NCBI RefSeq assembly: GCF_048771995.1
Contig: NC_133026.1
Location: 96,378,501-96,442,500 of the forward strand
From: Taeniopygia guttata
Lineage: Eukaryota > Chordata > Aves > Passeriformes > Estrildidae
DNA length: 64,000 nt
Direction of reading: 5' to 3'
Shown here: one piece after another, positions 29,050-40,366 of the stretch
How positions within the stretch are numbered: position 1 is the stretch's first letter
Layout of the letters: each line of letters begins with the position of its first letter
Made by a program: the position numbers and the translations under genes
Notes under the pieces: generated by a model
What the model was told of the DNA's origin: nothing
Databases searched by the model: none
The model's input: only the letters and a program-made list of their open reading frames with translations

Positions 29050-29404
29050 TCTCAGTACAGACCTGTTGGCTGCCCTAGATCACCCCAATTCTAGTCCCAT
29101 TCCAACAGCAACTCTAAGCATTCTCTTTTGCTCAACTCTAAGACTGTCACCCTTGCTCCAAGAATGACACAAGAACAGATGAGAGACCAAATTGCAAGAG
29201 GAGAAAAAGAAGCTTTAATACAAAGGATTCTCCAGCTTATATAGACCGATATGATACATTCTACTTGATTGGCTAGTAAATAAAAACATCTTTCTCACAT
29301 ACCGTCCTTGAGAAGAATAGAAAAACAAAGTAGAAAAACACTACCTGCAGATTGTTTATACTAACAAGTTATCACATTACTACAACTCCCTAAAAATTCT
29401 CACA
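29050..29404 (-). mobile_element. Probable solo LTR or LTR fragment
   Basis: Read on the minus strand it starts TGTGAGAATTTTTAGGG and contains a TATA-like GGTCTATATAAGC and an ATTAAAG-type poly(A) signal in the correct order. The 3' boundary (low coordinate) is uncertain and I found no target duplication. It is a fossil. Confidence 0.5.
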
Positions 29405-32400
29405 AGCCACTGTGAGAAACGATTGCCATTTTTCTTTCCCTGACCGGGCTGGCATCCACATAAGACAAACTTTTCTCTCTGTCTGGAGCAAAGAACCTCA
29501 CCTCCAAAATTTCTGTCAGCATCACTCACAATTTCTCCTGCTCTGTATTTCTCATTTTGGCTGCTATTCAGTTTTATTCCCCTCCTACTTCTACGGCTTG
29601 CTGTATTTCAAAAGTAACACTCATGATATAAAATGTACCAACATCTACATCAAATGTAACTTAGCTGCACCAAAAAGATGCTTCATTAGCTTACTTCAGT
29701 AATTTGAGTCTACAAATTTGCTAAATGTCCATTTCATTATGGTCTTTCAGACTATCCAGTATCAGCTTTCTATTTGGGTTCCTTTCTAGCCTATTTAATA
29801 TTAACCACTTCCAAAAGTTCTCCCAGTTTCTGGAAATTGCCTATAAGTCATACACTTTTCACTCTTTCCTGTATAAATCTGAAGAGAGCAGTTCTCAGAG
29901 TAATTCCTGACTGCAGAAACAAAAGTTGAAGCATTGGTTCCAATGTAATTCAATTACTATTTACTCATAACTTTAATGTTAGGCATCCTTTAGATAGCCT
30001 TTGACTTGAAGGTTATTTTTTTAATAATTAAAAAACCAGTCAGATTCTTATGGTTTCTGTATTTCCCATAAGTAGAAACAGAGACTGAATCTAAAGTCAT
30101 TTATGTGCTGAATGCACTAGGCATCTTTTGCAGCATACCTTTTACTGCAGGCTCTTGAAATTATCTTCTTCTTATTGTTGTGTTTAGCAAAATATTGGTG
30201 CTTAGATAATCATGACCTTACATAAAAATGGCATGTACAAGATACTCTTTGCTGTATTCCTAAATGGAAATTATATTCTTGATGGGACTAACATGACTAA
30301 ATTATCAAACTACTTTTCCTTTTTTTGACTAGAGATGAACACAGTAATTAGAGTTCTAAGCAAGATTAATCTATACAAACATTATACGGTGGTTTAGGAG
30401 AATTTAAAATGTTCTCTAGGAGAATTTAAAATGTTCCCTTATCTCATTCAAGGAAACAATTCACATTTCAGCTAATTCCTTGGAAAATACTGCTTTAAAT
30501 TTATAAGGGACACATACCAACCAAAACCCTCAAAGCTTGACAAGCCATCACTCATGTGGAGAGGGAGAATTCCAATGTATGAACAAATTACTCTTTTCTC
30601 TTGCACGGTGAGGTCAAATTTTTAATACAGGAAATAAACAAGCAAAAATTCCCATATTAACTAATAATAAACTGATCTAATAACCGTAGTGCAAGTCAAA
30701 TAAAATAATTAAAAGTAAAAGAATAAAAACATACTTTAATATTTATGTTTCACTAAAAAACAAGGTAAAACTTGAGCTCTTGACATTTACAATGAAGGGG
30801 TAGATTTGTTTACTTTACAAACAGTAGCCTGCTTTTCTTATAGTTGATTGGATTATGACACAACACAGAAGGGGTGGCAGTGGTAGTAGAATAAACAAAC
30901 TGCATTCAAAATCCTAAGTAAATGGCAAAGGTTGTTTTAGGCATAGGATTACATTAATTTTTTTCCTAATGTAATTTCAAATCTCAAAGGTCAGATGATT
31001 TTAGGCATTCTTAAGCAAAAAAAATATGAAGTAAAGCAGGAACTTTTACCCCTTAATTTTCCTCACTGACAGCTTTATCAGTGGGAGGGAATGGGGGGAG
31101 GACTTCTTACTCTGCTGAAAAGTTCAATTCCATTCTGATTATATTTTAAAAGAAGGTGGAATAGGCCCCTGCTGAGAATCGTTTTCTTTTTTTTTTTTTC
31201 TAATGACACCTGAAACTTCTTATTAAAATCTGCTTAATTCCCTTTTCATCCAATTATTGTTGCAAGACTGAAGTTTCCCAGTTTAAGAGTTTTTATGATC
31301 TGCATTTAGCTTACTTCTGTTATTAGTGTTCTTACCAAGGGGAGGAGATCATGTATGTATGTGGATTTTTGGTTGTTTTTCCTAGTCAAATCTAATAAAA
31401 CAAACCTCTTCCCAAAATAAGAAACACAGACTAAGCCCTGAGAGACCTAAGACTGACTAATGCAAAACCTCTTTTTAATAGCAAGATAAAAAATAGATTT
31501 GTCTGCCTGTGAGTAGAAATACACATACAGACTTTAATGAAAGCAAAAATGAGCTCCTATTCTATGGAAAGAAATGACCAGACCAATTAAATTTTCATTC
31601 TTAACTTTCAGAGCAATAACAATTTATATATAATTTGCAGAAAGTAATTTTTATATTTGTTATTTTTACAAATAAACAGCCTAGAAATTTAATTGTAGTC
31701 AGACTATAAAAGCTTGCCTCCTGTTACTTCAAATAGTTATCTACTGCTGTGTGTTTATGTAGTTATTATCAGTAATTAATTTCAGAAATAGAATATGCCA
31801 TAAGCCATTCTAATAAGTACTATAAAAGGAAGATGACAACCCTTCCTCAAAAAATACAGGGATTGGTCATAAGAAGATAAATGCAGACATGTAGAAAATC
31901 ATCTGGAAAACAAAAGTAAATAGTGCAATGGGTAATATATTTGTTTGTTTGTGAAGTTTTATTTGCTGTACAGAAGGTTCATAACTCTTTAGCTTACAAC
32001 CGATTTCTTAGCCAACTTTCCACCTTGACTTTAAATTGTGGAATTGAGCAAAATATATAGCTAAATAAAGGACTGTAAGGAAACAGAAAAATCGATAATG
32101 GTCAGCATGATTTGGAAACATTCAAAACAAGTTTGAATTGTGCTCAGTCTCAAGAAATTCCTAAACTGTATGGGTATTATATGTTGCAGATCAGAACACT
32201 GTTCAAGCCAATATAATAGGAATGCTAATTGATAGCTTGGAAAATAACACACTAACTAAACTTACACTACACTTTTTAATATAACTGCTAATGAATCATA
32301 AAAAAAAAAAAAAAAACAGATCAAAATGAAAGCAACAGTCAAAGCCTCTACATTTAACTTAGGGACTACACAAATTCACTTATCTTACAGATGAGGACTG

Positions 32401-33835
32401 TTGACTTTTCAGATTAATGGTCAAGGGATGCTGGGAATAGGATGTTTTCTGTAACTGTAGGTCTCTACAAATAAATACATATCAGATTACTAGAATACTA
32501 AATAGTGTGAAACCACACTATTTGTAATAATTATTTTTCTGTAGGAAAAGCATCCATACCAACATATCTAATTAAAATTTGCAAGTCTGATTTGATGTAA
32601 TGTGAAAATCAAAATGGCATCAAGGTTCCCAGGTGAATACCGGACTATTATATCAATGTTACTTAAAGTGCAGATAAATTGCACTATAAAACACCAGATT
32701 CCAAAAGTTGCCATGTTCTGATGCAGTGAGCTTTCTCCTTATGCATCAACAGCCTCTGCTAAAAGGGACAGACTAAACCAGCATTCAAGCTTGTTTTCGC
32801 TTCTGAACTCTAAGTTCAACAGGATTCAAGAAATAGAGGAGATAACTTATTCAAAGAAATTTAAAAGTGTTGCCCTGCTCAGAGTTCAGGTAAATATAGC
32901 ATAGGACATTTCTCCATACAGCTCTCCTTTCAGAGGAAGAACCCGAAATATAATTTAGTTGTTTGGTCTAGATAAACGATTGCATTAAATAATTTCTGTA
33001 GAGCAGCAGTCTGGTGGAAAGTGCCTGTAGCAATGGTTCTACTGCTTACAGTTTACATGGCATGTCTTCTGATTTATCTGAGCCATACCTAAAACAGAAC
33101 ATCATACTGGTACTCTGAAGTTACAAGGGTCGCTGAAGAATCTTCTGTTACTATTCCTAATTGCCTGCTACTACGCAGTTTAGGAACTGATCAAAGGTTC
33201 ATCGACATCAGCAGATTTCTCATTGACTTCAAGGTATTACTCATGCTGTTATTTGAACAAATATGCAGTAGTTCACCAATGTGAAAGTTTTGATTTAAAA
33301 TGGAAGAAAATTATCAAAGGCTGTTTTTCCAATCAAGCCTCCTCCCCAATAGATGGTTAGTCCTTATCCAGGTAAGAGTAGAAAAAAGGAACTGAATCAC
33401 TAAGAGCAAAATGCTTATATCTTTAATTAAATACATTTAATGTCATCAATTTTAAACATTCTACCTGTTTTTACATTTAATTCTTCAGAGGTTTCTTGGT
33501 TTCTTATTTTTTTCAAGTAATTTCAACCCAAGTTGATTTTATGTTGATGAATGACAAGTAAGCACACAAGCAGAAATATTTACTTTAACAAATAAATTAA
33601 TGCTAAAATATAATACCAAAAGGTAAATTCTGGACAGTTAAACATTTCTTAAAAATTAGATATTAAAAAACTTTTTGGTTTATTTTTTTTAAACTATACA
33701 CTGCAAAGAATTAATTTCTGATATTGAGAGCCATATGGTCAACTGATCACACTAATACATTATTAATAAGCAACTTTGTCATAATTTTTGGCCTTTCAAT
33801 CAGAACTGTGAACAATTCTTTTCATTAAAGATGCA

Positions 33836-33945
33836 ATCATGGAATCATAGAATGACCTGAATTGGAAGGAGCCTCAAAGATCACCTAGATTCAACCCCCC
33901 TGCTCTGGGAATGAGCATCTTGACTAATTCCTAGGACCAAGATCG
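33836..33945 (-). mobile_element. CR1 3' end fragment
   Basis: The plus strand reads GGAATCATAGAATGACCTGA then TTGGAAGGAGCCTCAAAGAT and CAACCCCCCTGCTCTGGG, the antisense of the CR1 3' end. The right edge is approximate. Confidence 0.85.
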
Positions 33946-36900
33946 CTTCATGCACACAAACACACAAATACACACATGTCTATAAGTGTGTGTATTTGCT
34001 CATTCCTCCCTCATTTTCATTGCATCACCAAGTTATACTTTCTGCCGGTGGCAGAACAACAGGCTAAACAAACCTCCTCAAATGGTACCATTTAGGCATG
34101 GTGTTCCTTTCACAGAAAATCTGTGTGCAGAAATAGGTTTCAGTATGCTCATACATGTTTTCTTCTGAACATGCTTTCTCACAGAAATGATTTTTCATCT
34201 CTACTTGTCCTTAAATAAAAAATAAACAATAAATAATCTTGGTCTTGCTTGGTGTTTTCAATGCAAACTGTGCAATGAAGACAGAGAAAATATTGGCAAT
34301 GAAATATATAATTCAATGGAGTTTAAATATCTTGTCAGAAGCCAGTCTGAGCAAAAAAGTCAATGAAACTGTAGACTTATCCTGCACTTTCCAAATTAGA
34401 TTTGTGGGAAAATAAACATCAAATGGAACCTTACCTTTATGCAGCATGACAGATTATACTTTATGCTGGACACTAAGAACATTAAGTACATCATTTCCAG
34501 AGATAAAACTAAATATTAAAGGGGACCTGATATGTGAAAAGAGTGGAAAAGATAGTTAACTCTTTGCAAGAATTGCTGCTGAAGCAACAATAAAAAATCT
34601 TTCTTTACTCTCTAACCACCTGTTAGTTATAGTAATTTACACAGGAACACTCAAAATCCTAGACCTAGTCTAAAACTAATGAGATTTTATTACAGGAAAA
34701 TTAACTGCATCAAGATTCCATTCTATGAAGTCATTTGCAGTCTCAAGTAATTCAGATGTTGTTTACAGAAAATTGCTTAATGGTATTTTAAACCTCAGCC
34801 TTGAGGCTTCTGATATCAAACTTTATAAAAACTCCTTTAGCACACTAAAATAGACTATTGCCTATTTTCTATAAAAGCAATATAAATTTTTTTTGTATGT
34901 AATTTTGTTCCTATGATAGCCATGCAAAGTATTAAACATTTCTGGGCATCTTAGATAAGAAATTCACAGGAGCCAGTACAGCCATTCAGGCTACTTATTT
35001 ATGTTTGATAATTACTCTGCTTTCTTCAGGATTCAGGGGACAATCAGAAGGCATTTTTTCGAGTCAGGTGAAAAGTATGTGACAGAATGGATGATCCTAC
35101 TATATGTATCTAAATTTTCTGTAAGATTATAAGAGTATCACTTTTTCTATTTAACGTATGTACTAAGTGAATGAAATAAGTAATTTCAGGTAAACAGCTG
35201 TGTAGCACCTTCACACTATAAGGTAACTTCAGAATAAAGATTTCTGGAGAAGGTAGAAATTATCTAGAGTCTTTAACAAGATCTACCTGTGCCTCTAAAT
35301 AGGCTGTTCCACTTTAAAAAGCATTTAAATGTTTACAGTGATAGGAGAAGACTTGATTTATCCAGAAGCTTCACTCACATGAGTGGAGCTTCCTTCATCT
35401 GAGAACAACAGGTAGGGAGCCATTCACAATCTCTTAAAGAAAGCAATGCTCCTAGGTAGCAATACATAGGTTGTAATATAGTGTAAAACATGTATATACT
35501 GAGAGAACAGAAAGCATTTGTTTTTAAAAATGTTTAAAAATGTTTTTTTGGCTCTATCGCAAAATCAATAGCTGGTGACTTACTTTCAATTGTATTAAAA
35601 AAAAAAAAGTGGAAGAACAGAAATGTCTCAGCCAAATACATAAAATGCTCATTTAACTTGTTTTCCTTTTTATTTATGTATATTTTTTATCACCTAAGTT
35701 CCAAAAATATTTAAATACCAATTAGTGTAATTTTTGCCTCATATCCCATAAACTGGGATAGGAATTTCCCTCATTAACTACCAAAGCACTAAATAATGTA
35801 GAGTAGGAGTAAATTCTGTACTTCAGCTAACTCAAAATTCTTTTAAACAACACAGTCTTGCACTGTCTATAGTAGCATTTGTAAGTCTACAGTGCACACC
35901 AGTGGACTATAGTAGTACATGCATTTTTCCACTTTCAGCATAGTTCTGTAAATATTCCATTTTATTTAACTCTTAAATGACAAGAAAAACACATTCTCCA
36001 GGATTTATAAAGATGGATATAAAATGTTGAGGAAGATTTGCAACAAGTATAAACAACAATGTTTTATTGTACATAAGATAAAATGATCATTCTACAACCT
36101 AAAACTTCAACTGGCTCACTCACTCCAGTTCTGTGTTTACAAACATCACAGCAGCACACTAAGGATTTGCTTTGTTTTCCAGAGTCCACACACCTAACTA
36201 ATCTCAGACATACTTTTTCTGTTTCTCAGACTGATGGTTAATTGAGCTGTAAACTAAACTAAATCTGAAAAAATTGGTTACCCTATTCCTGGGGACTTTC
36301 AACAAACAAAATTATGGATGTAAAAATTTTCATTAAGTTCTTCTGAGAACTTAAAGATTCCCACTCTTTCCAACAAAGTTTACTTTAAACCCAAGTATAT
36401 CTTATGTCAATACTCTTTATTTACTCAACAGCCTTACAAAAAATTTTTGCCCTTCTGTAGATACTCATGCAAATACAATTAGTGTAATTTTATACTGAAT
36501 AATTTATTTCCTGTTTTTAAAATAACAATGTATTTTACATCTTTTAATGGGTGACCAGAATTCTTAGAACAAAAAAAGAAATTATCAGCTACAACACCAA
36601 ATGCAACTTTCTGTTGTACCTGTTAAAACCAAAGATTTTAAGATCAATGTTAGTGTCACACAAAGCTGCCTATAGTGCTCATGGTTACTATGATCATAAA
36701 TTGTCACTTTACTACTTTTTAAAATTAACTCAATACTTTAAAAACTTATTTAAAACTTCCAAATTGATCCTGAATGGATAATATGTTATAATGATGGTCA
36801 GCAAGATCACCAAGGCTTTTCATATTTAGTTTATTCCAAGCTGAGTAAATACTTGTCTTTTAATGAAAAGAAAGAAAGATTAGTTACTGGGAGTACTAAT

Positions 36901-38249
36901 AATCGAGTCTTGGCAGCTGTGAAGTTTCTAACATTCCCCAAAATCTCTCCAACTTCCAAAGGGCTAGAAGAGCTATCCATTCCTAAAAATGGTTTAATTT
37001 GCAGTGTCATTGTTGCTTGCAAACCAAGCACTTTTTTTTTCCACATTCAGGGTGGGATTGTTAGGAAATTTACCAAAGGAAATAGCAGAATAATTTAGTC
37101 AAGGACATGAAAATAATCCAGATGATTACATCTTGATGATTGATCTGCTTTTAATCTAGAAATTCCTCTGTGATTTAATATTGAAAATTTATATTGGAAT
37201 CAGATTCCATGCTTAGCCCAGTATATGTCTGCACTTTCCTTTATTTCACTTCCAAATTTTTCACTGTCAAAAATCTTGTCTGTTGTTCCAGCATCCATTT
37301 CTCAACACTAACATATAGTGAGTAATATCCACATCTGTGTTGTCAACACACGAGGTTTGGTTTATTTCAGTAGAGTTTCCACTTACAGAAACCCCCTCCA
37401 CTGACATAAATAATTTCATTCAAATTAATCAGATTCATCCAGATCAGTGCTTTTCTGTAATTTAAATTTGCGATTTATGTCATAAATGTCAGAAGATTAA
37501 AAAAATGATCCAAATATCACCTCCTGTTAGCAATTAAAGCAATTGCGCATGTTCCCAAGACAAAAGCACAACACATATATGTAGACATGCAAATGCATAA
37601 ATATTGTTATCTATCTCAAGTGAATTCTCAGAAATTTTTTACCTCCTGTTATTTTATTCCTGATGATAGTGCCATAAAGCATTTTATAAAGATTATATTT
37701 CCGAAGCAAAACTATTAATTAAACCTAGACTTCCTCTGTTTTGCACAAGTATAATAAAAATCCTACTTAATGAGCAAGCAGAAAATAAAGAACTAAAATC
37801 TGAAGGAACTGAAATATGAAAGATAGATGTTAGTTTGCTGCTGTGTTGCATATGCATCACCTATTAAGTAGAACTTGAGATTTAATAGACTGATTCCAAT
37901 TCTTTCCAGAACATGAAAGAAAAGTAATTAAATCCCCTCCATTATTCCAAATCTGAGATGTTAAATTCATAGGACATTTTTAATTCACTATCTATGTTTA
38001 ATCGCATATTTTGAGTTTTGTTGGATCAGTGAGGTCCTCTATCCATTGTCCTGAAAGCTAAAACCCGTAAACTGCAACACAAATATTTCTTATTCTTCTA
38101 GTTACGAATGCAGATTGAAATGAACAGGTATTTCCTAACACCAATTTGATACAACCAGGCAATGTTCTTAAGTTACTTCTTCAAAGCTGATCTTTGTAAA
38201 AGTACATTGCTTTCTGGCATCAGAACTCCACCATGAGTGTCTTGCTGAG

Positions 38250-39200
38250 CTAAATCAGTCTTCTGGCACATCTACCTGTTCTCCCAAGTATCAGGACAAA
38301 TCTTTGTTGTACTCCAAGACCTGACAGCTTTGGTTGACTCCTTTGTTTACCTATCAGAGTTGCCTCCCATGGGACCCTTCTCAGCAGTTCCCTGACTAAG
38401 ACAATATCCTGCTCTCCTTAGGTTCAGGGTCTGTACTCTGCTGCTCACCTTTCTTCTTTCAGGGTGACCAACACCACTATTTCAGAGTTACCATGGAGGA
38501 GGAAATTATTCACCATCACATACCCAGCTAGTTTCCTTCATATTATTCAACAGCAGACAGAGCTATTCATCACCACTTGTTGGCCTTCAGCAATAATTTA
38601 TTCCTGAAACCCCACTGAAATCTCTTTGATTTCAGCAGCTATAGTCACCTATGAGAACTGGGATTTACAACGCTGAGATCTGTGTTCTTTAAACACTTTT
38701 AAAACACTTTTTTGTTTCCTCGTTAGGTGGTCTGTAACAAGCTCCAACTACAATGACACCCTCACTGGCCTGTCCTCTGATCCTAGGTTCACAAGTCTGA
38801 TTATCACCCATCCTTCTGGAAACCTCTAGAGAACTGAGCTGTTTATAGATCTGAGGGCAGCTTCCATTGCCTCAGCCCTTCCTTGCCAGTGTTTCTAGAA
38901 TTCCTTCACAGGTACTCCAGTTACATGAACTTGACACAGTATTTGAGTTGTTCCAACAATATTGCAGCTCTGTAACCACATACAGCTCTAATTCTCCCTG
39001 TTTGTTTCCTAGGATGCGTGCGTTTCTTTACCAACATTTGAGATGGGTGTCCCTTCACATTGTGTTATCATTCCTGAAGTCTTTCTTTCTCCTATCAACC
39101 TCTGACCTGAGTTTTCCAGCTGACCACCTCTTCTTCATTTTACTGTTGTCTGTAGTCTCTCATTGCCTTCTTTTCTAGTTCAAAACTCTCCTCATTATAT
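38250..39200 (-). mobile_element. CR1 LINE, endonuclease part of ORF2
   Basis: On the minus strand, words typical of the CR1 ORF2 endonuclease appear: NAR..GNKQGELE near 39000-39050, then RIRGQASEGVIVVGACYRPP near 38720-38790, then a degraded equivalent of the LMGDFNHP motif near 38640. Stops and length changes show that the copy is inactive. Most avian CR1 copies keep only the 3' end, so this 5' part without an attached 3' tail is a truncated and rearranged copy. The GC-richer DNA from 39200 to about 40130 may be its 5' continuation, but I cannot prove that. Confidence 0.75.
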
Positions 39201-39620
39201 TACCTAGCTGGTAGCATCAAGGAGACAAGACCTGGGTCCTGATGACCTCAACCCCAGAGCTATATGATCATTCCAAATATGCCCCTAGTGGGTGTTCATC
39301 AGGATGAGTAGTAGCATAGCAGTCTAAGAACTGGACCTTGCAATGTTCTGGATCCCAACCCGCAGCAAGCCACATAACCCTCAAAAAAGCAAGTGGAGAA
39401 CATAGGGGGTTTTATCCTCACAGCAGCAAGCCTCCTACTACTGCCACTTGCTGCTTTCTCCTGATGTTAATGCATGGTGTGTGTTAAAGCCGGCTCTGAT
39501 GCCTCACAAGTCATTGGCCTTCTCTTACTTCACTACGAGGTGTTTGAACCTTTTGAAGTGCAGATCTGGAAAAAGAGCCATCCTCCAGTAGCTGGAGAAC
39601 ATACCTTTCCAGACCCACTA

Positions 39621-39657
39621 CTGGGGGCTTCTATTCATGGTGAATAGAAGCCCCCAG
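39621..39657. repeat. Perfect 17-bp inverted repeat, 3-nt loop
   Basis: Arms 39621-39637 and 39641-39657 are exact reverse complements (CTGGGGGCTTCTATTCA and its complement) around TGG. Either strand would fold into a 17-bp hairpin. The stem is shorter than a typical pre-microRNA stem. Confidence 0.97.
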
Positions 39658-40257
39658 CCAGCGGCTGTCCCTTCCATGTGGTTCAGAATTTCTTATCTCT
39701 GGGTCCCTGTGAAGATCCTGTAATCTCCTCTTTGCCTTCTCTGATCCTGCTCAGTCTTACTTCAGCATCTAGCCGCGTCTAGGTTGACAACACATTATTT
39801 TCAGGCAATTTCTACACCTCTACTCTTCTATTTCTTCAGCCTCACAGGAAGGGTGGGAGGGCTTTCCTGAACATCCCCTTACCCCACATGGGCCCTTCCT
39901 CTCTGAACACAAGCCCTACTGGACCCTGGTACTGCTTTACATCAGGACCACCAGCCTCACCATACATGGGTATGGAGCACCAGAACTTGCCTCCTCCAGC
40001 TGGCCCTTTCCTGGAAGCCTGTGGAGACATCCCAATGTCACTCTCACAGCTCCTGAGCACCAGGGTTGCCATGGCAGCGTCTGCACATCCTCACCAGGTC
40101 CCTCCCATCTGGCTACACAGAATTATAAATCAAAAAATGGTGGATTCATCACATTCATAAAACCCGGACACAATTTTACTCTTAGTTACAACACAGGAAA
40201 TCAGAAGTCTAAATTTTCTTTCTTATTCCATGTGATTACAATGTACTGCTAACATAC

Positions 40258-40366
40258 CTGTTTCAGGCTTTCCAGCTTGGTTTGTCTCAGTTCTTCATAT
40301 TTCCATTTCCAAAGAAATAATTCGTTTTCCATCTTTTCCATTTCTTTCTCCAGAAATACATTCATT
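40258..40366 (-). CDS. CCDC102B: CCDC102B coding exon (third seen)
   Basis: On the minus strand an ACTTTTTTAG acceptor precedes this 109-nt exon, which ends CTGAAACAG before GTATGT, a strong donor. Its first base completes the GA|A codon split with the exon at 44854-45062. It then reads MNVFLEKEMEKMENELFLW and KWKYEELRQTKLESLKQ. This matches the human CCDC102B segment EKEIERLESALSLWKWKYEEL, including the unusual LWKWKYEEL core. The peptide is a charged coiled coil and the exon ends in phase 0. Confidence 0.92.

Larger units (their letters stand above)
20317..40257 (-). other. CCDC102B: Large intron (or introns) of CCDC102B
   Basis: About 19.9 kb between the two flanking exons, which have compatible phase-0 ends. 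It holds two inverted solo LTRs, CR1 pieces at 22.6, 27.2, 33.8 and 38.3-39.2 kb, and a probable LTR at 29.0-29.4 kb. The rest is AT-rich with no recognisable gene. A small exon for the human segment between KWKYEEL and ENTSEW may be hidden here; I did not find it. Confidence 0.6.
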
